From Halomontanus rarus (GTDB taxonomy: Archaea > Halobacteriota > Halobacteria > Halobacteriales > Natrialbaceae), in NCBI RefSeq assembly GCF_029338335.1, contig NZ_CP119796.1: a DNA stretch of 64,000 bases; one strand, written 5' to 3'. This document shows positions 35,036 through 44,712 of this stretch, piece after piece. Below the pieces are notes generated by a model. That model saw only the letters and a list, made by a program, of their open reading frames with translations, was not told the origin of the DNA and made no database searches. Position 1 is the first letter of the stretch. Every line of letters starts with the position of its first letter. The position numbers were made by a program, and so were the translations under genes.

Positions 35036-36735
35036 AACGGGCGGCGACGATCGCCCTCGTCGCTGCGGTCCGCCACCGCGTCGAACTGCGCCGCCGCCGC
35101 GACCACCCGCAGCTGGGCGTCGCGGTCTTTCTCGGGGCCGCAGTCGGCACGCTCTTTATCGTCGGTTCGCTTCCGCTCCCCTACTACGGGTCGTTCTGGC
35201 CCGAGCCCGGGGCCTTCCACTACGGCACGCTGGTCGCCGAGGAGCCCGGACGGGTCCTCGCTCGAGGGCGCGAAACCGCGGCGATCGCCCTCGTCGTGAT
35301 CACCGGGCTCGCCGGCCTCTCGGCGACGACCAGCGAGGACTGGGACGAGCCGCCCGTCGAACTCCTGACGGCCGTCGCGCTCCCGACGGCGATCTTCGGC
35401 GTCCTCGGCGACGAACTCCTCGAGAGTTCGTGGTTCGTCGTTCCGGTCGCGATCGCGGGTTCGCTGGCCTTCGTCGCAGGGACGGGGCGTCTCGCGGTGC
35501 TCGCGGGCGTTCTGGTCGGGTCGCTGACGATCGTGACGACCGGACTCGTCGCCGGCACCGCGGTCGGCCTCGGGGTCCGCGCCGCGATTCGAGGCTCCCC
35601 GCGACTGTACCGGTCGCGGAACGCGGTCGGGTTCGTCGCGCTGTTCGTGACGTTCGTCGGCCTCGTCGCCAGCAGAACCGCCGGCGGCGCGCTCGCTCGA
35701 ACGCCGCTTGGCTGGTACGGCGACCTGCTGCTCGTCACGACGCCCGGCGTCGGTGCGAACGTCGCTTCCGGCGCCGTCGCCCTCGTCGCGACCGGCGCGG
35801 CGCTGGCCGTCGCACTGACCGTCGTCGTCGCGTCGGCTCGCGTGCTCTGGTTCGCGGAGGTCGATCACGATCACGACCGCGACCGGACTCACGCGTCCGG
35901 AGACGAGTCGGACGGGACCCGACCAGAGACGCCACAGTCGAGCGTTACTGCCCCGCTCGAGGCCGTCCTCGAGCGCCTCTGCTCGCGACCGACGACGGCG
36001 GTCGCGCGGGCGACCTGGCGTCGGATCCGGCGGTCGCCGAACGCGCTGGTCTTCGTCGTCCTCCCGTTCGCGATCGTCGGGCCGGCGACGGCCAACCTCG
36101 CCGCGCAGTGGCCGCGGCTCGTTCCCGTCCTCGTGACGCTGTACGCCGCCGCGGCCGTCGGGCTGGGGACGACGCTCAACCCGATCGGCAACGAGCGCAT
36201 CGCCCTGCCGGCGATCCTCACGACGCCCGCCGGCCGGCGGTCGGTCCTGCGGGGCCACGCCGTGGCTTCGCTCGTCCCCGGCGTTCCGATCGTCGTCGCC
36301 GTCGCCGTCGTCGCGGGGTCGGCGACCGGCTACTCGGCCGGCCAACTCGCCGCGCTCGTGGCGATCGCGCTCGCGCTCACGGTCGGCGGCGTCGGCGTCT
36401 CGCTGGGTATCGGGTCGTTCCTCCCGAACCCGAAGGGGCCGACGCCGGCTTCGCTGTCCCCGCCCGAACTGTACGCGATGGTCGGCTACCTCTTCGCGAT
36501 GAGCGTCCTCGCGACGCCCGCGTTCGCCGGCTTCGCCGCGATCGAGACGGTGAACGCGAACGCGAGTGCGAACGCGACCGGGTTCCCGACGCTGCCGGTC
36601 GCCGGACCGGTCCTCGGCGTCGCCCTCACGACCCTCCTGGCCGGCGCTGCCGGGTTCGCGGGGTATCGGTACGCGGCGCGAACGCTGGATCGGTACGAAG
36701 CGGGCGACGGACGCCGACGGTATAGTAACGACTGA
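35032..36735 (+). CDS. ABC-2 type permease, 567 aa
   Basis: Long integral membrane protein with about 12-14 segments in two blocks. The blocks are separated by a hydrophilic stretch rich in His/Asp (residues about 280-310, DHDHDRDRTHASGDE). It starts MKRAATIALVAAVRHRVELR and shows cytoplasmic features typical of haloarchaeal ABC exporters. It is translationally coupled to the ATPase at 34265. No signal peptide. The substrate cannot be predicted. Confidence 0.85.
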   Translation: MKRAATIALVAAVRHRVELRRRRDHPQLGVAVFLGAAVGTLFIVGSLPLPYYGSFWPEPGAFHYGTLVAEEPGRVLARGRETAAIALVVITGLAGLSATTSEDWDEPPVELLTAVALPTAIFGVLGDELLESSWFVVPVAIAGSLAFVAGTGRLAVLAGVLVGSLTIVTTGLVAGTAVGLGVRAAIRGSPRLYRSRNAVGFVALFVTFVGLVASRTAGGALARTPLGWYGDLLLVTTPGVGANVASGAVALVATGAALAVALTVVVASARVLWFAEVDHDHDRDRTHASGDESDGTRPETPQSSVTAPLEAVLERLCSRPTTAVARATWRRIRRSPNALVFVVLPFAIVGPATANLAAQWPRLVPVLVTLYAAAAVGLGTTLNPIGNERIALPAILTTPAGRRSVLRGHAVASLVPGVPIVVAVAVVAGSATGYSAGQLAALVAIALALTVGGVGVSLGIGSFLPNPKGPTPASLSPPELYAMVGYLFAMSVLATPAFAGFAAIETVNANASANATGFPTLPVAGPVLGVALTTLLAGAAGFAGYRYAARTLDRYEAGDGRRRYSND

Positions 36736-36913
36736 AACTATTCACACACCCATCGCACAGTTCGCGGTTCTCGCTCGTTTCACTCGCTCCGAACCGCGCT
36801 CCCCTCGTACGGTCAGGTGTGCGTCGACTTTCAGTGGCTACTATAGTCCTCGAGCGGAGGCCGTCGACTCGCCGGCAACCGCTTTTTCCAGACGGCTCGT
36901 GTACGAACGCCCG

Positions 36914-38197
36914 ATGGAGGCGATACACGTCGCACTCGCGCTACTCGGCGGACTCTTGCTGGCGATGAACCTCGCGAGCGGACTGCTGACGCGGCGCGTC
37001 TCGGTTCTCTCACAGCCGCTGCTCGCGACGGCCGTCGGCGTCGTCGTCGGCCCCGCCGGCCTCGGGTGGCTCACCCTCTCGACGTGGGGGGACCCGATCT
37101 CGATCCTCGAGACGGTCGCGCGGCTGACGGTCGGGTTCGCCGTCGTCGGCATCGCGCTCCGGTTACCGCTCGAGTACCTCCTCGATCACGTCCGGGCGCT
37201 CGGGATCGTGCTGGTTCCGGGCATGATCCTGATGTGGCTCGTCAGCGCCGGCCTCGCGTTCGCGTTGCTCGACGTCTCGCCGGCGACGGCGCTGTTGCTC
37301 GGGGCGATCGTCACGCCGACCGACCCGGTGATCGCGAACACCATCGTCTCCGGGTCGCTCGCCGAAGCGGACATCCCCGAACGGCTTCGACGACTGCTCT
37401 CGGCCGAGGCGGGCGCGAACGACGGCCTCGCGTACCCGTTCGTTTTCCTCGCCATCTTCGTCCTCTCACACCCCCTCGAGGGCGCGCTGACGACGTGGCT
37501 CGTCCGGGCGGTCGCGGTGGGCCTCGGCGGCGCCGTGGTGCTCGGCCTCGCGATCGGCACCGCGGTCGGGTTCCTCGAGCGGCGCGCCGGACGACGCGAT
37601 CTCATCGACGAACCGTCGCTGTTGACGGTGACGGTCGCGTTGACCGCGACGGTGCTCGGAATCGGCGCGCTCGCGGGGACCAGCGACGTCCTCGCGGCGT
37701 TCGTCGCCGGACTCGCGTACAACGATCTCGCGGACCCGCGCGACGAAGCCCTCGAGGTCGAGGTTCAGGAGGCGATCAAGCGGCTCCTGACCATCCCCGC
37801 GTTCGTCCTCTTCGGAACCGCGCTCCCGTGGAGCGAGTGGTGGGCGCTCGGCTGGGCCGGCCCCGCGCTCGCGGCGGCCGTCCTCGCCCTCCGGCGACCG
37901 CCCGCGTGGCTCGTCCTCGAGCGCGTCGTCGGACCGCTTCACGGCCGTCGCGACGCGCTCTTCGCCGGCTGGTTCGGCCCGATCGGCGTCGCGGCGCTGC
38001 TGTACGCGACGGTCTCGGTTCGCGAGACCGGCTCCGAACTCGGGTGGATCGTCGCCAGTCTGGTGATCGCGGCGTCGATCGTCGCCCACGGAGCGACGGC
38101 GACGCCGTTGACGCGCCGGTTCGGCGACGGCGACGCCGAGTCGAACGGCGGCCGGGATATCGCCCTCGAGTCGACCGTCGAAGGCGACGACTCCTAA
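36914..38197 (+). CDS. Cation:proton antiporter (NhaP-like, CPA1)
   Basis: 427 residues from the ATG at 36914, preceded by a long in-frame stretch that is not protein-like. About 12 membrane segments. VTPTDPVIANT (about 138-148) matches the TDP motif of helix V, and AEAGANDGLAYPFVF (about 161-175) contains the ND pair of NhaP-type exchangers. It likely exchanges Na+ for H+ across the plasma membrane in pH and salt balance. The C-terminal tail is short and acidic. Confidence 0.9.
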   Translation: MEAIHVALALLGGLLLAMNLASGLLTRRVSVLSQPLLATAVGVVVGPAGLGWLTLSTWGDPISILETVARLTVGFAVVGIALRLPLEYLLDHVRALGIVLVPGMILMWLVSAGLAFALLDVSPATALLLGAIVTPTDPVIANTIVSGSLAEADIPERLRRLLSAEAGANDGLAYPFVFLAIFVLSHPLEGALTTWLVRAVAVGLGGAVVLGLAIGTAVGFLERRAGRRDLIDEPSLLTVTVALTATVLGIGALAGTSDVLAAFVAGLAYNDLADPRDEALEVEVQEAIKRLLTIPAFVLFGTALPWSEWWALGWAGPALAAAVLALRRPPAWLVLERVVGPLHGRRDALFAGWFGPIGVAALLYATVSVRETGSELGWIVASLVIAASIVAHGATATPLTRRFGDGDAESNGGRDIALESTVEGDDS

Positions 38198-38290
38198 TCC
38201 CTAATCTCCGCGCGGCCGCGTCGTCACACCGGCCGCCCTCGGGCACACCTGAGTCGGCGGTTTTATTCGTTCGACCCGCGAGGACGCGGT

Positions 38291-38923
38291 ATGTCAGGGA
38301 CAGATCCCGAGGCAGGCTCTGGACCGGAGCCGGAACCGGGACCGAGCCCGGAGTCCGGCACGGCCGAGGACCTCCCCGTCGAACCCACGATCGACGACGT
38401 CCTCGATCACCTCGAGAATCTCGAGGAGACGGTCGACGCACCGGCCGAACAGGAGGAGGTTCGAAAGGCGATGCGGCTGGTTCACCGGCTCTCGCACGAC
38501 GGCGTCTTCGGGTCGGTGATCACTCGGTTCACCCGGAAGGACAAGGCGGAGGCGTTCGTCGGCAGCGTCGTCATCGGGCTACCGATGCTCGTCGAGGACG
38601 GGGTACTGGATATCGGCGCATTTCTCTCGACGAACCCGCTCTATTTCCTCGGGAATCTCGTCTTCGCAACGGTGCTGGTCGTCGGCATCCTCTACGTCGC
38701 GAAGTTTCAGGAGGTTCAGATTCACAACCCCTACTTCGGCTTGCTTCCGAGACGACCGGTCTGGGTGCTCTCGATCGCGTTCGTCACCGCGGCGGTGCTG
38801 ATGACGATGTGGGGTCGCGTGAGCTGGGCCGAACCGTGGCTCCACCTCTGTCAGGTCTCGGTCGTCTTCACCGGGATGGCGATCGGCGCCTCGCTGGGGG
38901 ACATTCTCCCCGGCGAGGATTGA
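38291..38923 (+). CDS. DUF2391 family membrane protein
   Basis: 210 residues. Residues 1-70 are hydrophilic (Pro/Glu/Gly-rich, then the helical DVLDHLENLEETVD). Four membrane segments follow: about 95-115, 120-140, 155-175 and 185-205. FTRKDKAEAFVGSVVIGLPM and the GASLGDILPGED end match this family of archaeal and bacterial membrane proteins with no known activity. It follows the antiporter on the same strand with a 93-bp gap. Confidence 0.77.
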   Translation: MSGTDPEAGSGPEPEPGPSPESGTAEDLPVEPTIDDVLDHLENLEETVDAPAEQEEVRKAMRLVHRLSHDGVFGSVITRFTRKDKAEAFVGSVVIGLPMLVEDGVLDIGAFLSTNPLYFLGNLVFATVLVVGILYVAKFQEVQIHNPYFGLLPRRPVWVLSIAFVTAAVLMTMWGRVSWAEPWLHLCQVSVVFTGMAIGASLGDILPGED

Positions 38924-38953
38924 ACCGAGCGGTCCGATTTCAGGGTTCGGGTG

Positions 38954-40009
38954 TCAGTGCTGCGTGTGGAGTTCCCGCTCGTGTGCTGACGCACGCTCGA
39001 GCGCTCCCTCGAGATCGAGTTCGACCGTCTCACCCGTCCGCGCGGATTCGTAGGCCGCCTCCGTCACTGCGGTGACCGCGAGTGCGTCGCGGGCGGTCGC
39101 AGGCGGCGTGCCGCCGTTGGCGACGAGGTCGACGAACACTTCGGCTTTGCTCCCGCCGTTCCATCGATCGAGGTGCGGTCGGTAGTAGTCGTCGTCCTCG
39201 TCGACGAAGGCGAGTTCGGCGGGGCTCCAGTCCTCGCTGTCGACGTAGAGCGAACCCCGCTCGCCCCACACGTGGAGGTGCTCTTGCGTTCGGTGGGTGT
39301 CCCCCGACACCGAGATGCTGGCGACCGCACCGTTCTCGAACGTGACGTTGAGCGCGGCGTGAGTGTCGACGCGCTCGGCCTCGTCGTGGAAGTGCATCTG
39401 GGCGTCGACCGCCGCCGGCGTCAGCCCGGTCGTCCAGAGGACGACGTCGAGGAGGTGACTGCCGGTGTCGTACAACTGACCGCCGCCGGAGAGGTCGGGG
39501 TTCGACCGCCACGCGCCGTCCTGTCCCGAGATCCAGTCCTGCGTGATCTCGGCGGTGATGTACGTCGGTTCGCCGACGCGCGCCTCGAGCGCGTCTCTGG
39601 CCGTCGTAAACGCCGGATCGAGGTGGCGTTGGTAGCCGACCATCAGGACGGTCTCGCCCGCCTCGGCGCGCGCCACCAGCTCCGTCGCGTGATCGACGTC
39701 CGTACAGAGCGGCTTCTCGCAGAGCGTGTCGATCCCGCGCTCGAGCGCGGCGACCGTCTGGTCGTAGTGTACCGTGTGGGGCGTGGCGATGGCGACGCCG
39801 TCGAGGTCGGCGTCCTCGAGCATCGTCTCGTGGTCCTCGTAGCGGTGCGCGTCCGGAACGTCGAACGCCTCGCCTGCGCCGGCGCGGTTTTCGCCGCTGA
39901 CGTCGCAGACGGCACCGACCTCAGCGCCGTCGGTCTCGTCGATCCCTCGTCCGAGGTGCATCCCCAGGCCACCCGTTCCCGTGATCCCGATCCTGTGAGT
40001 ACGTGACAT
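38954..40009 (-). CDS. Gfo/Idh/MocA family oxidoreductase
   Basis: 351 residues. GITGTGGLGMHLGRGIDE (about 8-25) is the NAD(P)-binding Rossmann loop. CEKPLCTDVDHATELV has the conserved EKP Lys near residue 96. SGGGQLYDTGSHLLDVVLW carries the DxxxH pair typical of the C-terminal domain. Such enzymes oxidise sugars or inositols with NAD(P). No sugar gene cluster is nearby, so the substrate is open. It is read away from the mgtE pair. Confidence 0.9.
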   Translation of the reverse strand: MSRTHRIGITGTGGLGMHLGRGIDETDGAEVGAVCDVSGENRAGAGEAFDVPDAHRYEDHETMLEDADLDGVAIATPHTVHYDQTVAALERGIDTLCEKPLCTDVDHATELVARAEAGETVLMVGYQRHLDPAFTTARDALEARVGEPTYITAEITQDWISGQDGAWRSNPDLSGGGQLYDTGSHLLDVVLWTTGLTPAAVDAQMHFHDEAERVDTHAALNVTFENGAVASISVSGDTHRTQEHLHVWGERGSLYVDSEDWSPAELAFVDEDDDYYRPHLDRWNGGSKAEVFVDLVANGGTPPATARDALAVTAVTEAAYESARTGETVELDLEGALERASAHERELHTQH

Positions 40010-40120
40010 AGTTCGTGATGTACACGATCATTGATAACTATTGTGGGCCCGTGCTGACTGTTCACCCGCGGTGAGACGACGACCGAACCGTTATCAGACC
40101 AGTGTCCGAACGAAGAGACG

Positions 40121-40693
40121 ATGCGTGGGTACGACACCGCTTTCGACGTCTACCGACAGGCGTTACCCGTCGTTCTCGTCAGCCTGGTCGCGGGGTTGTT
40201 CGCCGGCACGGTACTCGGGACCGAGGCGATGCGCGACGGGATCGAGAGCGTTCCCGGACTCCTGTTGCTTCTGCCGGCGTTTCTCGCGACCCGCGGCGGC
40301 GTCTACGGGTCGCTGGGCGCCCGCCTCTCGAGCGGCCTCCATCAAGGGTTGATCTCGCCGACCTTCGAGTGGAGCGGCCGCCTTCGGAACGCGATCGTCG
40401 CCTCCTTCGTCAACGGGATGGTCGTCTCCGTCTTCATCGCCGTCCTCGCCTACGCCGTCCTGTTCGCGCTCGGTCGCTCCGGGAGCCTCCTCGAGCTCGT
40501 GCTCATCCTCACCATCGCCGGGTTCCTGAGCGCGGTCACGATGCTCGGCGTCTTGCTGACTGTGATGTTCAAGGGCTACCGACAAGGCCTGGACCCGGAC
40601 AACGTGATCGGCCCCGTCGTGACGACCGTCGGTGACGTCTTCGGCGTGGTCTTCCTCTTGGTCGCCGTCGCCATCACGGAGGTAGTGTTGTGA
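40121..40693 (+). CDS. MgtE/SLC41-type divalent cation transporter, subunit 1
   Basis: 190 residues with five membrane segments, corresponding to one MgtE transmembrane domain. Conserved blocks are VPGLLLLLPAFLATRGGVYG, GARLSSGLHQG and GPVVTTVGDVFGV, the last with the acidic ligand of the Mg2+ pore. No CBS or N domain is present. The next gene is a second copy of the domain, with start and stop overlapping by 4 bp, so they probably form a heterodimer. Confidence 0.88.
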   Translation: MRGYDTAFDVYRQALPVVLVSLVAGLFAGTVLGTEAMRDGIESVPGLLLLLPAFLATRGGVYGSLGARLSSGLHQGLISPTFEWSGRLRNAIVASFVNGMVVSVFIAVLAYAVLFALGRSGSLLELVLILTIAGFLSAVTMLGVLLTVMFKGYRQGLDPDNVIGPVVTTVGDVFGVVFLLVAVAITEVVL

Positions 40694-41379
40694 GCGACGG
40701 CGCTGGAACTGGACCGGAGCGAGAGTCCGAGAGAGCGGCGGGCGGAGAAACAGAACCGGAACCAGCACCAGAACCAGAACCGGAACCAACCCAGAAGGCC
40801 GACCCACTCTCCGACGCGTTCGTCGACGAGTGGGCGGTCTCCACCATCGTCAGGACGATCGTCCCCCTCTTGATCGTCCTCTCGGCGCTCCAGATGGGAT
40901 CGGGTGCCGTCCTCGAGAGCTTCGAAGAACAGTTGCTCGAGCAACCCTCCCTGCTCGTCCTCGTCCCGGTAACGATCGGGACGGCGGGGAATCTCGGATC
41001 GATCATGTGCGCAAGAATGTCGACGCAGCTACACCTCGGGACCCTCGAGTTCTCGCTCGACAACCGAAACGTTCGAGCGAACGTCGGGGCGGTCTTCGGC
41101 CTCGCGGCGACCGTGTTCGTCCTCCTAGGATTCGCCTCGTGGGGAATCGGTCGCGTTCTGGGTGGAACGCTCGGGCTCGTACCGCTTCTGACCATCACGA
41201 TCGTCAGCGGGGCGTTGCTCGCGGTGTGGGTCGTCGTCGTGAGTTCGGTCTCCGTGTACGCCTCCTATCGGTTCGGCTACGACCCCGACGATACGACCAT
41301 CCCCGTCGTCACGAACGTCTGTGACATCACCGGGGTCCTGATTCTGTTCTCCATCGTCCGGGTCGTACTCGGGCCGTAA
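40690..41379 (+). CDS. MgtE/SLC41-type divalent cation transporter, subunit 2
   Basis: 229 residues from a GTG at 40690 overlapping the previous stop. Residues 1-40 are a Pro/Glu-rich cytoplasmic tail (EPAPEPEPEPTQ). Five membrane segments follow, with LVLVPVTIGTAGNLGSIMCA and TIPVVTNVCDITG (Asp in the pore signature). The second half mirrors subunit 1, which suggests the two halves of an MgtE/SLC41-type dimer are encoded as separate genes. Confidence 0.86.
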   Translation: MSDGAGTGPERESERAAGGETEPEPAPEPEPEPTQKADPLSDAFVDEWAVSTIVRTIVPLLIVLSALQMGSGAVLESFEEQLLEQPSLLVLVPVTIGTAGNLGSIMCARMSTQLHLGTLEFSLDNRNVRANVGAVFGLAATVFVLLGFASWGIGRVLGGTLGLVPLLTITIVSGALLAVWVVVVSSVSVYASYRFGYDPDDTTIPVVTNVCDITGVLILFSIVRVVLGP

Positions 41380-41464
41380 TCCGCTCCGTGTTGTCACGCT
41401 CGCGAGCGGTTGCTCGAGACTGAGCCACGACATGTTTTTGTGTTGACTCTCCGAACGGGCGAGT

Positions 41465-41923
41465 ATGGAGTGGACCGACAGGACGTCGATGCTCGGCTTG
41501 ATCCTCTCGCTCTCGCTAGGGTTCTGTACGCTCTTCGTGCTCGCCAGCGACTTCTTCGGATCGTTCTTCGAGTTCCTCGGTATCGCCTCGCTCGTACTCG
41601 GATGGTTCATCGTCGCCCCGGCGTACTACTTCCTGACTCGCGCGGCCCACACCGACGGGGAGACTGCAACCGAAGCCGAACGGGCGAGCGGCGCCGAGAC
41701 GACGACGCCGACCGACCCGATGGACACACTCCGACGGCGATACGCCGCCGGCGACATCTCCGAGGCGGAGTTCGAACGCAAACTCGAGCGATTGCTCGAG
41801 ACCGAGGGTCGGTCTCCCGGCGACTCGAGTGCGGGCCCGCCCCCGAACGCCACCTCCGACGACCGCATTCGGGACGAACTGGACCGCGAACTCGAGCGTG
41901 AGCGCGAACACGGCTACGAATAG
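41465..41923 (+). CDS. Membrane protein with SHOCT domain
   Basis: 152 residues. Two membrane segments (about 8-28, 34-56), then a linker and the C-terminal SHOCT motif DTLRRRYAAGDISEAEFERK at about 85-104. SHOCT is a short oligomerisation helix pair. The tail is a charged helix. Single gene, function unknown. Confidence 0.85.
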   Translation: MEWTDRTSMLGLILSLSLGFCTLFVLASDFFGSFFEFLGIASLVLGWFIVAPAYYFLTRAAHTDGETATEAERASGAETTTPTDPMDTLRRRYAAGDISEAEFERKLERLLETEGRSPGDSSAGPPPNATSDDRIRDELDRELEREREHGYE

Positions 41924-41958
41924 TACGGCGGCACGAGCGAACAAACGGCGACCGCTGG

Positions 41959-43911
41959 CTACGCTTCGGCGTAGATCGCCTCGACCCGGTCCTCGAACCG
42001 GTCCATGATGACTCGGCGTTTCTTCTTCATCGTCGGGGTGAGCATCTCGTTTTCTTCGGTGAACTCCTGTGGAATCAGCCGGAACTGCTTGATCGTCTCG
42101 TAGGTCTCGAAGTTCTCGTTGACCCGGTCGACCTCCGCTTGGACGTGCTCGCGGACGCGCTCGTCGGCACACATCGCCTCGGGGTCGTCGGGCAGATCGA
42201 TCCCCTCCTCGTCGGCCCACGAACGCAGGTGATCCGTGTTCGGGACGATCAGCGCACCGACGAACTTCTCGCCGTCGCCGACCACCATACACTGCTCGAC
42301 GACCTCGCTGGCGGCGAAGGCGTCCTCGATGGGGGCGGGCGCGACGTTCTTCCCGGTAGAGAGCACCAGCAACTGTTTCGATCGCTCGCGGAACTCGATG
42401 TAGTCGTCAGGTCGCAGGTGGACGATGTCACCGGTGCGGAACCACCCATCTTCGGTGAACGACCGCTCGGTCGCGCCGGGTTTGTTCCAGTAGCCGTCGG
42501 TGACGTTCGGTCCCTTGAGGAGGAGCTCGCCCACTCGGCCGGGGTCGTCGAACGTCTCCTGGTCGACGGCCGACTCGTCGATCCGCACCTCCATGTCGAC
42601 GACCGCCGGCCCGATCGTCCCGACTTTCGGCTCCTCGGCGGGATTGGCCGCGACGACGGGCGACGTCTCGGTCAGGCCGTACCCCTCGTAGATGGGCAGT
42701 CCCATCCCGTGGTAGAGCGTCCCCAGTTCCTTCGAGAGACTGCCGCCGCCGCTGATCAGCATCTCGATGTTCCCGCCGAGCGCGTCTCGAACCTGCGCGA
42801 AGACGAGCCTGTCCGCGACCGCCCGCTTTCCGCGCAGGACCGGCCCCGGCGAGTCGGTCTCGTGGAACTCCCGACCGACGTCGGTCGCCCACTCGAAGAT
42901 CCGCTGTTTGGCCCCCGACTCGCTGGCCTGCTCGCGGATCGCGTCGTAGATCTTCTCGTAGACCCGCGGCACGCTCGTCGCCGAGGTCGGTCCGACGGCG
43001 CTGAAGTCCTCCTGAAGCGTATCCGGGCTCTCGGCGTAGGCCACGGACGCGCCGCTTGCGAACATCAGGAAGTGACCGGCCAGCCGCTCGAAGACGTGCG
43101 CCAGCGGGAGAAACGAGACCGTCACCGTCTCCTCGGTGATCGACGGCAGGTCGTCGGCCTTGTCCGGCCGCGGCCCGTACCGCTTTCTGACCTGATTGAC
43201 GTTCGCCCGGAAGTTTCGGTGGGTGAGCTTGACGCCCTTCGGCCTCCCGGTCGTCCCGCTCGTGTAGATCAGACTCGCGAGGTCGTCCATCTGCGGTTCG
43301 TCGAGCCAACCCTCGTACGTCTCGAGGTCGAACACGTCCTCGCCGCGCTCGTAGACGTCCGCGAGGGTGTAAATGTCCTCGCGCTCGCCGTACGGTCCCG
43401 TCTCCGAGAGCCGGTCCATCGAGACGATAAACTCGAGGTCGAGGTCGTCCTCGACGGCGAGCACGCGCTCGAGGAGGTCCTCGTTCTCGACGACGACGGC
43501 GTCGGCCCCCGAGTCGTCGAGAAGGTACCGGACCTGATCCTTCGAGGAGCCGGTGTAGACGGTGGTGACGACGGCCCCCGCGGCCAGGAGCGCGAAGTCC
43601 GACTGCGCCCACTCCATGCGCGTGTTCGCGAAGATGCCGACGCGGTCGCCGGTCTCGAGTCCGAGGTCGCGAAAGCCGGCGGCGAGGTTGCGGACGATAT
43701 CGCGCATCTCGAGGTAGGAGATTGCGCGAAACTCCCCCCGTGTGGCCCCCGCGAGGATCGAATCGGTGAGCGAGCGGTCGTAGATACCGCCCTTGTATCG
43801 CTGTGCTGGCCGGTTGCGGTGGCGCTCGGCGCTGTCCTCGAACAGTCGGCCGAGCGTGGTTTGCCCGACGACCTCGTCGGTGTACTCCCGTTCGGCATCC
43901 CACCAGTTCAT
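41959..43911 (-). CDS. Long-chain fatty-acyl-CoA synthetase (AMP-forming)
   Basis: 650 residues from the ATG at 43911 (MNWWDAEREYTDEVVG); an upstream extension to 44001 is not protein-like. The AMP-binding P-loop YTSGTTGRPKGV lies near residue 228. VAYAESPDTLQEDFSAVGPT is the linker seen in FACL proteins, and GYGLTETSPVVAAN and WFRTGDIV are adenylation motifs. It activates fatty acids to acyl-CoA. No beta-oxidation gene is adjacent. The thiolase at 27996 may act in the same pathway. Confidence 0.93.
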   Translation of the reverse strand: MNWWDAEREYTDEVVGQTTLGRLFEDSAERHRNRPAQRYKGGIYDRSLTDSILAGATRGEFRAISYLEMRDIVRNLAAGFRDLGLETGDRVGIFANTRMEWAQSDFALLAAGAVVTTVYTGSSKDQVRYLLDDSGADAVVVENEDLLERVLAVEDDLDLEFIVSMDRLSETGPYGEREDIYTLADVYERGEDVFDLETYEGWLDEPQMDDLASLIYTSGTTGRPKGVKLTHRNFRANVNQVRKRYGPRPDKADDLPSITEETVTVSFLPLAHVFERLAGHFLMFASGASVAYAESPDTLQEDFSAVGPTSATSVPRVYEKIYDAIREQASESGAKQRIFEWATDVGREFHETDSPGPVLRGKRAVADRLVFAQVRDALGGNIEMLISGGGSLSKELGTLYHGMGLPIYEGYGLTETSPVVAANPAEEPKVGTIGPAVVDMEVRIDESAVDQETFDDPGRVGELLLKGPNVTDGYWNKPGATERSFTEDGWFRTGDIVHLRPDDYIEFRERSKQLLVLSTGKNVAPAPIEDAFAASEVVEQCMVVGDGEKFVGALIVPNTDHLRSWADEEGIDLPDDPEAMCADERVREHVQAEVDRVNENFETYETIKQFRLIPQEFTEENEMLTPTMKKKRRVIMDRFEDRVEAIYAEA

Positions 43912-44211
43912 ATTCGTGTGACTGTACCTCGTGGACGATAAAACGTGAGGGAACTCGCGAGACGATAATTGCGGTTTATCGCCTCGAGATGGACGTTTCA
44001 CCGTTCCGTTCGACGAAATCGGCTACCGAGTCGGCCGGTCGAACCGTTCCGTTCGACCGCGTCGGCGTCTCCGGACGGTATCAGCTCTCCACTCGCTCGC
44101 CGAATCACCGTCCGAACCCTACACTGCCCGTCGTTCTCGCGACACCGATCGCCGCCGCCCGATACTGTCGCTACCGTAACACCTTTTCGTCTACTCGGCC
44201 TTCCGGCGAGT
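43912..44211. other. 300-bp intergenic region, nothing recognised
   Basis: Lies between the divergent starts of the acyl-CoA synthetase and the next membrane-protein gene. Only a TTTATCG patch near 43975 and a CCTTTTCG patch near 44183 look like possible promoter elements. No ORF with haloarchaeal composition. Confidence 0.4.
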
Positions 44212-44691
44212 ATGGGCCCGGATCTGGACCCGATGGGACGGTCCCAGACGCTCACCGCAGCGGTCTACATCGGTGCCGTCGTACTGGTCGCCATCCCGTC
44301 GACGTTCGTCCTCTCGAGTTTCTTCGTCGAGATCCTCGAGCCCGTCGTCGAGGGGTTGGGTGTCTCGGATCTGTGGCTGCTCGTGGCTCCCTCGCTCGCG
44401 CTGCTCGTCGGGCTCCAGCTCGCCGCCGAGGCGGCAGCGTTGCGGCTCCACGGACTCGCGGCGCTACGACACGGCGGGCGGCGACTGACCGTGACTCGTC
44501 ACTTCGTCGCGGCCATCACGGCGTCGCTCGCACTCGGTCTCGGAACGTGGTACGGCACGTCGCTCGTCGTCGGCGACGGCTGGCTCGTCGCCGCGGTCGG
44601 CGGCCTCGTCGCGGTCGCGACGCTGGTCGTGATCGTCTACGAGTCGAGCGCGTTCACCGCCGAGTATCGCTCGAACGAACAGCGGTTGTGA
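44212..44691 (+). CDS. Four-helix membrane protein, unknown
   Basis: 159 residues from the ATG at 44212. Membrane segments at about 15-35, 52-75, 95-115 and 122-142. A His and Arg-rich loop (RLHGLAALRHGGRRLTVTRH) joins the middle helices. No enzyme motif. The family is not recognised. It is convergent with the MBL gene. Confidence 0.68.
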   Translation: MGPDLDPMGRSQTLTAAVYIGAVVLVAIPSTFVLSSFFVEILEPVVEGLGVSDLWLLVAPSLALLVGLQLAAEAAALRLHGLAALRHGGRRLTVTRHFVAAITASLALGLGTWYGTSLVVGDGWLVAAVGGLVAVATLVVIVYESSAFTAEYRSNEQRL

Positions 44692-44712
44692 GCGCGAGCG
44701 ATCTCGGCCCGC

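Noticed and set aside
36566..36913. N-terminal extension of the antiporter
   Set aside because: It reads through the end of the ABC permease in another frame and lacks membrane character. The ATG at 36914 starts the first helix.
37066..39075. 669-codon plus-strand ORF across the antiporter and DUF2391 genes
   Set aside because: It runs in another frame over two well-supported genes and is almost pure Arg/Gly/Pro.
42139..43941. 600-codon ORF opposite the acyl-CoA synthetase
   Set aside because: The synthetase has all family motifs on the other strand. The antisense product matches nothing.
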